NCBI GenBank assembly: GCA_002441345.1
Contig: DJVU01000015.1
Coordinates: forward strand, 30,956-56,437
Length of the DNA: 25,482 nt
Origin: Bacteroidales bacterium UBA6248
Lineage (GTDB): Bacteria; Bacteroidota; Bacteroidia; Bacteroidales; Lentimicrobiaceae
Direction of reading: 5' to 3'
Under the pieces are notes generated by a model. The model had not been told where the DNA came from and searched no databases. It worked only from the letters and a program-made list of their open reading frames with translations. How positions within the stretch are numbered: position 1 is the stretch's first letter; each line of letters opens with the position of its first letter. Of this stretch, positions 5,783 through 13,004 are shown piece after piece. The position numbers and the translations under genes were made by a program.

Positions 5783-7483
5783 TCAGATTTTGCTTTTCCC
5801 GTTTTGGCGTGCACTGTTTTTGAATTTGTACTGTAAAGCCTTGCGCTGCAGTTCGCCCTTGCTTCTCCGGTCGCTGATGAGTTTCATTATCTCACCGGCC
5901 GAATAGGTGTTCGGGTTTGAGGGAGAAACAAGCGTTTGTGTTTCGGTACTGGCAAAAAGGCCCGGAGTTTTTCTGGCACCAGATTGTTTGGCAACAGGTT
6001 CGCCCTGGATTACCCCGTTTACAAAGTCGAACGGCATTCCATCGGGTTTGCTGTAGAAAAAGAAGTTGTTGTCTTCGTTTACTTCGCTAAGATCGTTGAA
6101 TCCATCGGCAAGAAGCACAAGGTAGTACTTCCCGTTAAGGTGGGAAGGCATGCTGTAAGTGAAAAGGAAGTCGGCTTCCGGATCGTTATAGAGGGCTCCG
6201 GCCACGCTTTGGGCCGAGGGTACATCGATGTAATTCCACCAGCTGCCGGCAATGCCGTAGCCGTCGGGCCAGTATTGGTTGTCGCCGGGTGTGGTGCTGA
6301 ACTCATTCGTATAGTAGTCGTGAATGATGATGTCGTAGTCGTTGGCGTCGTAAGCATTGTAATACATGTACAGGATGCTCCAGCGCGAGGATGCCCTTAC
6401 GGTTTGGGTGCCTGAGTTGTATACATTATAGGTTATCTGACGGTCCAGGGGATCCTGCGATCCGGGATTGTCTTCATCCCTGAGGTTCCAGGCGAGAACG
6501 TCCAGTCCTTCGGATATGTTCTCGTTGCCTACCTGTCCGGATGAGATGTTTACATCGGTTTTATTCTGGGCGACAAAAGCGGCAACACAAAAACTCTGGA
6601 CAAAGAAGTCGTAATCTACCCATATTGTTCCTTCATTTCCCCAGGTGCTTCCCCAGGTATTCATCAGTTTGAATGCGTTTTTGGAGTCGTCGTACCCTGA
6701 CATTACCATGGCATGGTAGGCATGCTGCATGCCGGGGTTAAGATAGGTGTCGTAGTCGATAACCGCGCTGCTTTTCCATTGCATGAAGCGGTCGCCAAGC
6801 CTGGCTCCTATCACCACCGGTCTGCCTTCGGCTAGATATGCCTTGAAATTTTCGACCGTCATGCTGGCTGCATTGTTCTTGTCGGCAATCTTACGGTAGT
6901 TAACCAGGCGGTTTTCTCCGGCTTCCTGATTCCAGGCCGGCAGGGGTGTTTCGCTGCAGTCGCCCAGATTGGTGTAGGGTGCAGATGCCAGCGAGGCGCC
7001 ACCCCGGACTATCAGCTGATCCATGGCCGATTCAAACTGGGTGCCGTTGCAGTTGCTGCCTTTCTGAGACGAAGGAATGGCAAGGAAGAGGTCGCGCGGA
7101 CTCGTTTGATTGGATGCCTGGGCAAGCTGTGTTTTTGTCCACTGATTGTCGATTCCGTTAAGAGCTGTTTTCATATTGTAGCCTACAGCCCATGTAACAC
7201 AGGTTCCGTATTTACCCTGATCGCCAATGGGGGGAAACTTGCTGCTGAGGTCTGTTGCCGTTGGTAAACCTCCGGTGTTTTCATTGATTACAATATCCTG
7301 GGGTATTTCCTCAAGATTTTCGTCCTGGGCGTTCCAGCTGGCAAGCACACCTACCAGAAGCTCGGTAAGGAATTCGTTAACGTCCTCATTCTGGCAGGAA
7401 GTAAGGGCAAAGGGAGAGACAGCAATGGCCAGCATGGGAATGGCAATTCCGTAGATGGCGGCTTTTTTTATCCTCAGTTTCAT
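5783..7483 (-). CDS. Predicted lipoprotein papain-like (C1) cysteine peptidase with CARDB-like domain
   Basis: 566 residues. A lipoprotein signal ends at LTSC with Cys30 as the lipidated residue; the following acidic QNEDVNE could act as a Bacteroidota surface-export signal. The peptidase domain covers about 80-305. Gln89 (oxyanion hole) and the nucleophile Cys95 lie in GDQGKYGTCVTWAV, His257 in HAYHAMVMSGYDD, and Asn275 in LMNTWGSTWGNEG. All four catalytic positions are intact. Residues about 345-478 resemble a CARDB adhesion-type beta domain, with the typical FNDLSEVNEDNN near its end. A polar, basic tail (about 500-566) follows. There is no obvious type IX C-terminal sorting domain. It starts 17 bases after the stop of the pentapeptide-like lipoprotein gene, so the two are probably co-transcribed. 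The substrate is unknown; digestion of host or environmental protein at the surface, or processing of its partner, are possibilities. Confidence 0.85.
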   Translation of the reverse strand: MKLRIKKAAIYGIAIPMLAIAVSPFALTSCQNEDVNEFLTELLVGVLASWNAQDENLEEIPQDIVINENTGGLPTATDLSSKFPPIGDQGKYGTCVTWAVGYNMKTALNGIDNQWTKTQLAQASNQTSPRDLFLAIPSSQKGSNCNGTQFESAMDQLIVRGGASLASAPYTNLGDCSETPLPAWNQEAGENRLVNYRKIADKNNAASMTVENFKAYLAEGRPVVIGARLGDRFMQWKSSAVIDYDTYLNPGMQHAYHAMVMSGYDDSKNAFKLMNTWGSTWGNEGTIWVDYDFFVQSFCVAAFVAQNKTDVNISSGQVGNENISEGLDVLAWNLRDEDNPGSQDPLDRQITYNVYNSGTQTVRASSRWSILYMYYNAYDANDYDIIIHDYYTNEFSTTPGDNQYWPDGYGIAGSWWNYIDVPSAQSVAGALYNDPEADFLFTYSMPSHLNGKYYLVLLADGFNDLSEVNEDNNFFFYSKPDGMPFDFVNGVIQGEPVAKQSGARKTPGLFASTETQTLVSPSNPNTYSAGEIMKLISDRRSKGELQRKALQYKFKNSARQNGKSKI

Positions 7484-7500
7484 CGTTTGGAAATATTGGT

Positions 7501-8463
7501 TTATTCTGCAATTAACGGGGTCAGATCGTTGGGATCTGCAAATTTCGTTCCGCTGGTGTTCAGTTTCGTCAGATCACTGATCATAAGTCCTCCGGTTTTT
7601 GGCCTGCCGTTCATAAAATAACTGTTGCTCAGATCGAATCCCGAAGTCGCAGCCGATTTCTCGAAACTAACCATTCCGTTGAAAATACAGCCGCTGATGA
7701 TGGTTTGTCCGTCAAATCCGGCGTTATTCAGGAAGGTAGTTCCGGAGAATCGGGAATCCAGAATGCTGAGCCCGCCGGCAAAGCGAGCATAGGAGAATTG
7801 GGCATCGTCGCGAAAGCGTACCAGCGAGAAATCGCACCTTCCGACGCAATCCAGGTTACTGAAACGTGCTGTACCCCTGAAGTCGGAGCCCTGAAACGAT
7901 GTTTTTCCTGCAAAGGAAGCCTTGAAGAAGTCGGCGCTTCCATTAATCAGTGCTTCCTGCATGCTGAAAGCCTGCTCCGCCTGAATGCCTGTGAACCAGG
8001 ATACTTTACCATAAAAATGTATGTTGTTAAACGATGCTTTTTCGCGGAAGACTGCTTCGGTGAAGTTCACATCCCCTGTAACTGTGCTGTTGCTGAAGTC
8101 GGCATCCTTTCTGAAATCGCAGGCTTCGAAGGTGAGGGTTGATTCGAACCGGGTGTTGACGCTGCGGTTGCCGTTTACCGAATTGCAGCTTACACTGCCC
8201 ATGAAGATGCAGTTGAGAAAGGTAACGGGCACCCCAATACCGGCAGTCTCGCCCGAAGAGCTGTATATTGTCCTGCTTTTCACCGAGGTGAAATCAAGGT
8301 CGCCGGTTATGATTTTGTTGCTGACAACAACAGGCTTGCCCCGGTCTATGGATTTGAGTATGGCTGAAGGACTTATGCCGTTGTTGGTGTTGCTTTCGGT
8401 CCTGCCCTGGCAGCCGGCCGTAAACAACAGTATGGTGGCGAATACAATGACAATGCGTTTCAT
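7501..8463 (-). CDS. Pentapeptide-repeat-like lipoprotein
   Basis: 320 residues. A short signal peptide ends in FTAGC with Cys18 as the lipidation site. Residues about 80-285 form irregular tandem units with aromatic or hydrophobic residues at about five- and ten-residue intervals (for example DADFSNS, DVNFTEAVF, KASFNNIHF, AQFSYARF). This is the pattern of a right-handed quadrilateral beta-helix of the pentapeptide family, although the classical A(D/N)LXX consensus is poorly kept. The protein should be a rigid rod tethered to a membrane. It is the first gene of a pair with the cysteine peptidase. No catalytic residues are recognisable, so a scaffold, binding or inhibitor-like role can only be guessed. 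Confidence 0.75.
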   Translation of the reverse strand: MKRIVIVFATILLFTAGCQGRTESNTNNGISPSAILKSIDRGKPVVVSNKIITGDLDFTSVKSRTIYSSSGETAGIGVPVTFLNCIFMGSVSCNSVNGNRSVNTRFESTLTFEACDFRKDADFSNSTVTGDVNFTEAVFREKASFNNIHFYGKVSWFTGIQAEQAFSMQEALINGSADFFKASFAGKTSFQGSDFRGTARFSNLDCVGRCDFSLVRFRDDAQFSYARFAGGLSILDSRFSGTTFLNNAGFDGQTIISGCIFNGMVSFEKSAATSGFDLSNSYFMNGRPKTGGLMISDLTKLNTSGTKFADPNDLTPLIAE

Positions 8464-8606
8464 GATAAAATTGTTTTTCCTGTATACAAAGTACGAGATT
8501 ATTCAGATATAAAACAGCCCGATTCTGCATTGCCGAATGGAATTGGTCATTTTAAGGATGCAGGCCGTTAAATGCGCAAAGAGGAAATAATCCGTTGGTT
8601 AATGTG

Positions 8607-8614
8607 TAAATTTG
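8607..8614 (+). promoter_or_regulatory. -7 box of the nitroreductase gene
   Basis: TAAATTTG, followed by C, matches TAnnTTTG and lies 19 bases before the ATG, which predicts a very short leader. A -33 TTG at normal spacing is absent. Confidence 0.5.
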
Positions 8615-8633
8615 CAACAGAAACTGAAATTCT

Positions 8634-9179
8634 ATGACATTTTCCGAACTCATCCATACACGGCAGAGCGTTCGCCGTTATGCCGCCACTCCCGTTGATT
8701 CTTCAGCAGTTGCAGCCTGCCTTGAGGCCGCCCGAATGGCCCCTTCTGCTAGCAACTCCCAGCCATGGAAATTTATCGTGCTTGACGAGGATCCGCTGCG
8801 CACCGATGTGGCAAAGGCAACGTTTTCCGATATACAGCTGATCAATAAATTTACCGTCCAGGCTCCGGTTATAGTGGTGATTGTCATCGAAAAGGCGCGC
8901 TGGTATACCCGTTTGGCCATGCAGGTAAAGAAAAAAGAGTGGCCGCTTATCGATATAGGTTTAGCTGCGGGACATTTCTGCCTGCAAGCCGCTGAACTGG
9001 GACTGGGTACGTGTATGATCGGCTGGTTCGACGAGAAAAAACTGCAGAAACTGCTGCATATCCCGGCCGGCAGGCAGATCGGGTTGCTGATTACCCTGGG
9101 ATATCCCGAAGATGGGTATTCCTTGCGAAAGAAAATCAGGAAGCCGGCGGAGGAGGTGGTGGCTTTTCACAGGTATTAA
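8634..9179 (+). CDS. Nitroreductase family protein (FMN-dependent)
   Basis: 181 residues, complete for the compact nitroreductase fold. FMN-binding signatures are visible: RQSVRRY (10-16), PSASNSQPW (37-45), and the segment IDIGLAAGHFCLQAAELGLGTC (106-127), which positions the dimer interface and isoalloxazine. The C-terminal LGYPEDGYSLRKKIRKP (155-171) is also typical. These enzymes transfer two electrons from NAD(P)H to nitroaromatics, quinones or flavin. This one resembles the widespread anaerobe branch of unknown physiological substrate. It has its own -7 box just upstream and is followed by a DUF3784-type gene on the same strand. Confidence 0.9.
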   Translation: MTFSELIHTRQSVRRYAATPVDSSAVAACLEAARMAPSASNSQPWKFIVLDEDPLRTDVAKATFSDIQLINKFTVQAPVIVVIVIEKARWYTRLAMQVKKKEWPLIDIGLAAGHFCLQAAELGLGTCMIGWFDEKKLQKLLHIPAGRQIGLLITLGYPEDGYSLRKKIRKPAEEVVAFHRY

Positions 9180-9250
9180 AGGTTTTTCTGCAGGATGGGA
9201 AGAGCCGCGCATATATTATACTATTCATAAACTATGTAAAAATTTATTTT

Positions 9251-9985
9251 ATGATTTATGTGATAACAGGAATGAGCCTGCTGTATGTTGCAATTGGATT
9301 TGTGATTACAGAAAAAAATGCAAAATATCTCCTTTCCGGATATAACACTATGCGTGACGAAGACAGAAAGAAAGTTGATATTAAAGCGTACATTCCGTAT
9401 TTTCGTAATTTTCATATTTTTCTCGGAGTGTCCTTACTGGTGTCTGGGATTGCTCTGACCTGCTTTATCAGCAAAAATGCAGGTATTATATTTATAGCTG
9501 TTTATCCGGTTATTGCTTATATCTATTTTGTTGTGTCCAGTTCAAAAAAATCAAATGGATTAAGCTCAAAATGGAACAAGGCAGCTGTACTATTCCTTTC
9601 GGGTACACTTCTCTTTGTTATCGGACTTATTGGTTATGCATTCAGGGAAAATAAGCTGGTTATTAATTCTTCCAGGATAGAATTACGGGGAAGTTACGGA
9701 GAAATAATAAATCCATCTGAGATTCTAAATGTTGAACTAGTAAATCATTTACCGGAAATCATTTTTAAAACGAATGGGTTTGATCTTGGAACAATAAAAA
9801 AGGGTTACTTTAAGAAAAAAAATGGAGAAATAGTGAAACTGATACTGAATTCAGACAATAAACCAATTATATTATTTACTAAAACTAACGGTAAAGAAAT
9901 ATATTATTCAGCAAAAAACAAATCAGCCAACGAAGTAGTGGATGAAATGAAAAAAGCCTTGCCGGACATCGTATATAAGGAATAG
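9251..9985 (+). CDS. DUF3784-type membrane protein with C-terminal PH-like domain
   Basis: 244 residues from the ATG at 9251. The frame is open further upstream, but that part overlaps the nitroreductase gene in another frame and reads as Gly-rich nonsense. Four membrane segments are predicted at about 2-20, 52-72, 77-97 and 110-131. The GYNTM motif (30-34) after the first helix is characteristic of DUF3784 proteins. Residues about 136-240 form a soluble region, INSSRIELRGSYGEIINPSEI onward, reminiscent of bacterial PH-like (bPH) domains. The function is unknown. The DNA is clearly more AT-rich than the flanking genes, with many AAA, ATA and TTT codons, suggesting separate acquisition. Confidence 0.75.
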   Translation: MIYVITGMSLLYVAIGFVITEKNAKYLLSGYNTMRDEDRKKVDIKAYIPYFRNFHIFLGVSLLVSGIALTCFISKNAGIIFIAVYPVIAYIYFVVSSSKKSNGLSSKWNKAAVLFLSGTLLFVIGLIGYAFRENKLVINSSRIELRGSYGEIINPSEILNVELVNHLPEIIFKTNGFDLGTIKKGYFKKKNGEIVKLILNSDNKPIILFTKTNGKEIYYSAKNKSANEVVDEMKKALPDIVYKE

Positions 9986-10099
9986 AGGTTTTCGTTGTAA
10001 TAATACTCCTATGTAATCAATAAAAGCTGTTTCAGACGGGTAGTGAGGTGCCTTTTAATTCGCTTTTTTATAAACACAAATCGCTGACAGGAGCATGTG

Positions 10100-10600
10100 A
10101 TGAATATAGTCCCATCCATAGTAATCCGCGAAATCCTTCCGGGTGAGTACATCCTTCTGGAAGAATTTCTGTATGAGGCAATCTTTATTCCGGAAGGTGT
10201 TGAACGTCCGGCCAGAGAGGTAATTCAGCGTCCGGAACTGGCGGTTTACTACACGGACTTTGGAAAGGAAGCCGACTTCTGCCTTATTGCCGGATACGAA
10301 GGAATGCCGGTTGGTGCGGTATGGATCCGCTTGTTTCCGGAAAGCAGGAAGGGATATGGTTTTGTGGATGCCCGAACACCCGAGATATGCATGTCGGTTC
10401 TTCCGCCGTATCGTAACAAAGGCATCGGAGCCCTGCTGCTTGGTGAAATGCTCGAATGCCTTGTCCACAGGGGATACAAACAGGTGTCGCTCAGCGTGGA
10501 TGAGGTGAACTACGCCTTCCGGATGTACCAAAAGGCAGGATTTGAGACCCTCAGCTCCGACGGAATTTCCGCTACCATGATCAAAACACTGAATACATAA
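10100..10600 (+). CDS. GNAT family N-acetyltransferase
   Basis: 166 residues from the ATG at 10100. A GTG lies just before it, but the AGGAG at 10089-10093 is spaced six bases from this ATG and decides the start; this is one of the few clear Shine-Dalgarno sites in the window. The acetyl-CoA pyrophosphate-binding loop is RNKGIGALLL (motif A, Arg105, Gly108, Gly110), preceded by the beta-4 strand EICMSVLPPY. Motif B follows as NYAFRMYQKAGF (137-148). The N-terminal half contains an acidic cluster and would shape the acceptor site; the acceptor is unknown. A hairpin follows the stop codon. Confidence 0.88.
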   Translation: MNIVPSIVIREILPGEYILLEEFLYEAIFIPEGVERPAREVIQRPELAVYYTDFGKEADFCLIAGYEGMPVGAVWIRLFPESRKGYGFVDARTPEICMSVLPPYRNKGIGALLLGEMLECLVHRGYKQVSLSVDEVNYAFRMYQKAGFETLSSDGISATMIKTLNT

Positions 10601-10605
10601 ATTTC

Positions 10606-10621
10606 CTCCGGGTGACCGGAG
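10606..10621 (+). other. GC-rich hairpin downstream of the GNAT gene
   Basis: CTCCGG and CCGGAG form a perfect six-base stem closed by a GTGA (GNRA-type) tetraloop, five bases after the stop. There is no T-run, so it is more likely an RNA 3'-end stabiliser or incidental than an intrinsic terminator. Confidence 0.35.
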
Positions 10622-10708
10622 ATTCGGCTGCTGAAGCGAATCCGGAATGCGTATGCTGGCATAAACATAGTTATTTTTAAAGGCGTTAATCGTAAAAAGA
10701 AACTGGCA

Positions 10709-11110
10709 ATGACCGGATTTAATTTATTGCAGACGGCTCTGGACGAGCTTTACGTGAAAGGCAATACGGAAGCAGCGGGGAAGCTCTTCCCGGAAAATTA
10801 TATTGCTCATGCAGGAAGTAAAACCTATAACGGCCGGAAGTTTATCCGGCAGTATATAACCGGACTCCGGAAATCCGTTTCCGGAATAAAAGTCCTGAAG
10901 ACCGAAATGCTTTCCGAAAACGGAAATCTGATAACCTGGAAACGTACCCTGAGTGGTATACACCGGGCTGTTTTTCGTGGCATCCCGGCATCTGGTAAAA
11001 AGATTAGATGGGAAGAGATGTTGGTTTCCCGCCTTGAGGATTCGCTGATTGCCGAAGAATGGCTTTCGTCGGATCTGGCATTTCAGTTAATGCTTAAAAA
11101 CAGGCATTAA
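10709..11110 (+). CDS. SnoaL-like (NTF2-fold) protein, ester cyclase family
   Basis: 133 residues, the normal size of a single NTF2-like domain. The pattern fits the SnoaL-like group: an N-terminal helix pair (3-26), FPENYIAHAG (27-36), and a central sheet ending in a conserved-looking RGIPASGKKIRWEEMLVSRLEDSLIAEEW (90-118, key residues Gly91, Gly96, Trp101 and Glu103). Members range from polyketide cyclases and epoxide hydrolases to proteins of unknown function, often annotated as ester cyclase. No cognate biosynthetic genes surround it, so no reaction can be assigned. A TATTTTTA sequence about 35 bases upstream is a near match to the -7 box. Confidence 0.7.
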   Translation: MTGFNLLQTALDELYVKGNTEAAGKLFPENYIAHAGSKTYNGRKFIRQYITGLRKSVSGIKVLKTEMLSENGNLITWKRTLSGIHRAVFRGIPASGKKIRWEEMLVSRLEDSLIAEEWLSSDLAFQLMLKNRH

Positions 11111-11146
11111 TTTAGATTGTGCCCATTCGTCGCATTGTCCGTTGCT

Positions 11147-11166
11147 ATCCGGAACGTAGCGGATTT
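11147..11166 (+). terminator. Possible weak terminator after the SnoaL-like gene
   Basis: ATCCG (11147-11151) pairs with CGGAT (11160-11164) around an 8-base loop and is followed by TTT. The stem is short. It lies between convergent genes where termination is expected. Confidence 0.3.
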
Positions 11167-11199
11167 TAAAGAAGGTGTTTCAGAACATTGCTGACTGGC

Positions 11200-12858
11200 T
11201 TATTGTTTGCGAAGGATTTCCTTTAATGGTATTTTCTGAAAATACAATTCCCGGTTTCCTTCATATAAAATTCCTGCACACTTGTCTTTCGTTACCGTTA
11301 GGCAAGAGTAACCAAATCCGGTTTCTTCATTCAGTAATATCCGGAATGCTTCGGGCCATGAGTTTCCATCGTCCGTACTTGCTTTCAGGGTCATGTTCCT
11401 GCGTTCGGAGTTATGTGCCGGGTTGGAAAACAACAGCACAGGGATGGCTTTAGGATCGGTTTGTATGTTGCACGATATCAGACTGGCCATGCAGTTTGGC
11501 TCGATCAGCGCATGATTTGATGTAGGGTGAAGCTCCCAGCTTTTTCCCAGATCGCGGCTTATTGCTACCGCCCTGCCGTTTCCCACGTCTTTTACCCTAC
11601 GGTTGAGATCGTCGCGCATGTTCAGCATGATGCTACCGTCGCTCAGTTCAACGGCTTGTGCCTCGGTAGTATTTGGTTTGGCACCTGCGCCGGTTTGCCA
11701 GGTTTTACCTTTGTCGGTGCTGTAAACTATAGTCGACTGACAGGTATATTGACCGCCATCCAGGGCTTTGCTGCCCAGATCGGATTTAAATTGTGCCGGA
11801 AATACCAGCGTTCCGTCACTTAGTGTAAGTCCTCTTCCCGGACCGGCCAGCAGCAGCTGCCAGGAAGGGTCCTTGATCTGCGGGGTGATGTTTACCGGAT
11901 CACTCCAGCTGATTCCGTCGTCGGTACTCTTTGTCAGGATAAACTGCCCGGTTTCTTCGGGTGTCATTCCGGGTTTTGAGTCCCACCAGAGCATCTTATC
12001 GTGGTGCGAACCGCTCATCCAAAGGGCGGCCACCCATAAGGTGCCTGTGAAATGGTCGTACAAAATGCAGGGATCGCCGGTGCCGTTGAGACGTTCCGGT
12101 TTGCCGCCCCATTCTCCCATGTCCAGTATCACTTTCATGGGCTCCCAGGTTTGTCCGCCGTCGGTACTGCGGCTCATGCCGATGTCGATGTCTTCCTGAA
12201 GGTCTTTGCTGTTGTTGTACCGGATGTCGTATATGGCTATCAGTGTGCCTGCATTTGTTGTAATTAGTCCGGGGATACGGTAGGTATGCACGTTGTCCTG
12301 ACCAGCACCTCTGAGTATTAGCGCCGGACGGTACCTGAACGTGGTTCCGGATGGAATCCGGAGCTTGCCGGTTTCCGAATATACAAGATCAACAGATTCT
12401 ATTTCAAAACTTTGATCAAGTTTAACTCCGTGTTTCAGGATGAATTCGAAATACCAGATGCAGTTTCCCCCGGATGCTTTTATCCCGGCAAGGGGAGCAA
12501 ACCGCTTTGCTGCATTATCTGTAACCGCAAAAAGTTTATTGCCAGCCGTTTCCTCGCTTCCGGATTCCTGTTTGTAAACCAGGATGGAGTCGATGATGTG
12601 CACCTGGCTGCCGCGGGAGTAATTGATTTTCAATGACTTCAAAATGTTTCCGGCACTGACGTTGGATACCTCCAGAGTAATGATGCCGCGATTGCTTCTG
12701 TCGGTGAATAAGGGGACTTTCTTTAGAAACAGCCTGGCCGTCACTGCAGACCCTGCCCCGGAAGCATGCGTCACCGACCCGCTGGTAAAAGCGATAATAA
12801 GGATGAAGGTAATCAGAGACGGCACAAAAAAATCATACTGGAAGCGGTTCGCACGCAT
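11200..12858 (-). CDS. Secreted sialidase (GH33)
   Basis: 552 residues from the ATG at 12856-12858. The frame continues 32 codons upstream, but a textbook promoter lies inside that extension, so the shorter start is preferred. A signal peptide (about 1-33) is followed by an N-terminal beta domain of the kind found in Bacteroidota neuraminidases (about 38-175), then the six-bladed propeller. YRIP (193-196) supplies the first arginine of the carboxylate-binding triad. Asp211 in YDIRYNNS is the likely acid/base. Five Asp boxes are visible, S-x-D-x-G-x-x-W, starting at 231, 311, 380, 434 and 494. Glu399 (TEAQAVELSDG) and Tyr517 (GFGYSCL) should form the nucleophile pair, and Arg415 and Arg486/487 are triad candidates. 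It should release terminal sialic acid from glycans in the periplasm or outside the cell. It follows the GH2-GH95 pair but has its own promoter. Confidence 0.93.
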   Translation of the reverse strand: MRANRFQYDFFVPSLITFILIIAFTSGSVTHASGAGSAVTARLFLKKVPLFTDRSNRGIITLEVSNVSAGNILKSLKINYSRGSQVHIIDSILVYKQESGSEETAGNKLFAVTDNAAKRFAPLAGIKASGGNCIWYFEFILKHGVKLDQSFEIESVDLVYSETGKLRIPSGTTFRYRPALILRGAGQDNVHTYRIPGLITTNAGTLIAIYDIRYNNSKDLQEDIDIGMSRSTDGGQTWEPMKVILDMGEWGGKPERLNGTGDPCILYDHFTGTLWVAALWMSGSHHDKMLWWDSKPGMTPEETGQFILTKSTDDGISWSDPVNITPQIKDPSWQLLLAGPGRGLTLSDGTLVFPAQFKSDLGSKALDGGQYTCQSTIVYSTDKGKTWQTGAGAKPNTTEAQAVELSDGSIMLNMRDDLNRRVKDVGNGRAVAISRDLGKSWELHPTSNHALIEPNCMASLISCNIQTDPKAIPVLLFSNPAHNSERRNMTLKASTDDGNSWPEAFRILLNEETGFGYSCLTVTKDKCAGILYEGNRELYFQKIPLKEILRKQ

Positions 12859-12882
12859 ATCTGCATAAATTGGTTTGTCAGG

Positions 12883-12914
12883 CAAACATACGTGAATTCT
12901 GCGGTGTCTGCAAA
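12883..12914 (-). promoter_or_regulatory. Bacteroidetes promoter of the sialidase gene
   Basis: On the minus strand TTTG (12914-12911), 20 bases, TATGTTTG (12890-12883) is a full match to the Bacteroides -33/-7 consensus with ideal spacing. Transcription would begin a few bases downstream, giving a leader of about 20 bases to the ATG at 12858. This fixes the start codon of the sialidase. Confidence 0.7.
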
Positions 12915-13004
12915 CAGGCAGGGCTATCCTCTTCAGATTGTTCCGGTATGGCATAATATCGCGGTAAACGGCTTATGCATACCCATAATTCAACTTCAGG
13001 AGTA

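Noticed and set aside
5936..6415. 159-codon plus-strand open frame inside the peptidase gene
   Set aside because: Antisense shadow of a long, motif-bearing coding sequence.
8487..8494. GTACTTTG on the minus strand as -7 box of the lipoprotein/peptidase operon
   Set aside because: One base short of TAnnTTTG spacing and no -33 partner; too weak to list as a promoter.
10055..10531. 158-codon minus-strand open frame opposite the GNAT gene
   Set aside because: It is antisense to a clear acetyltransferase with intact motif A and has no family resemblance.
12859..12954. 32-codon N-terminal extension of the sialidase
   Set aside because: It contains a full-consensus promoter and separates the signal peptide from the N-terminus.
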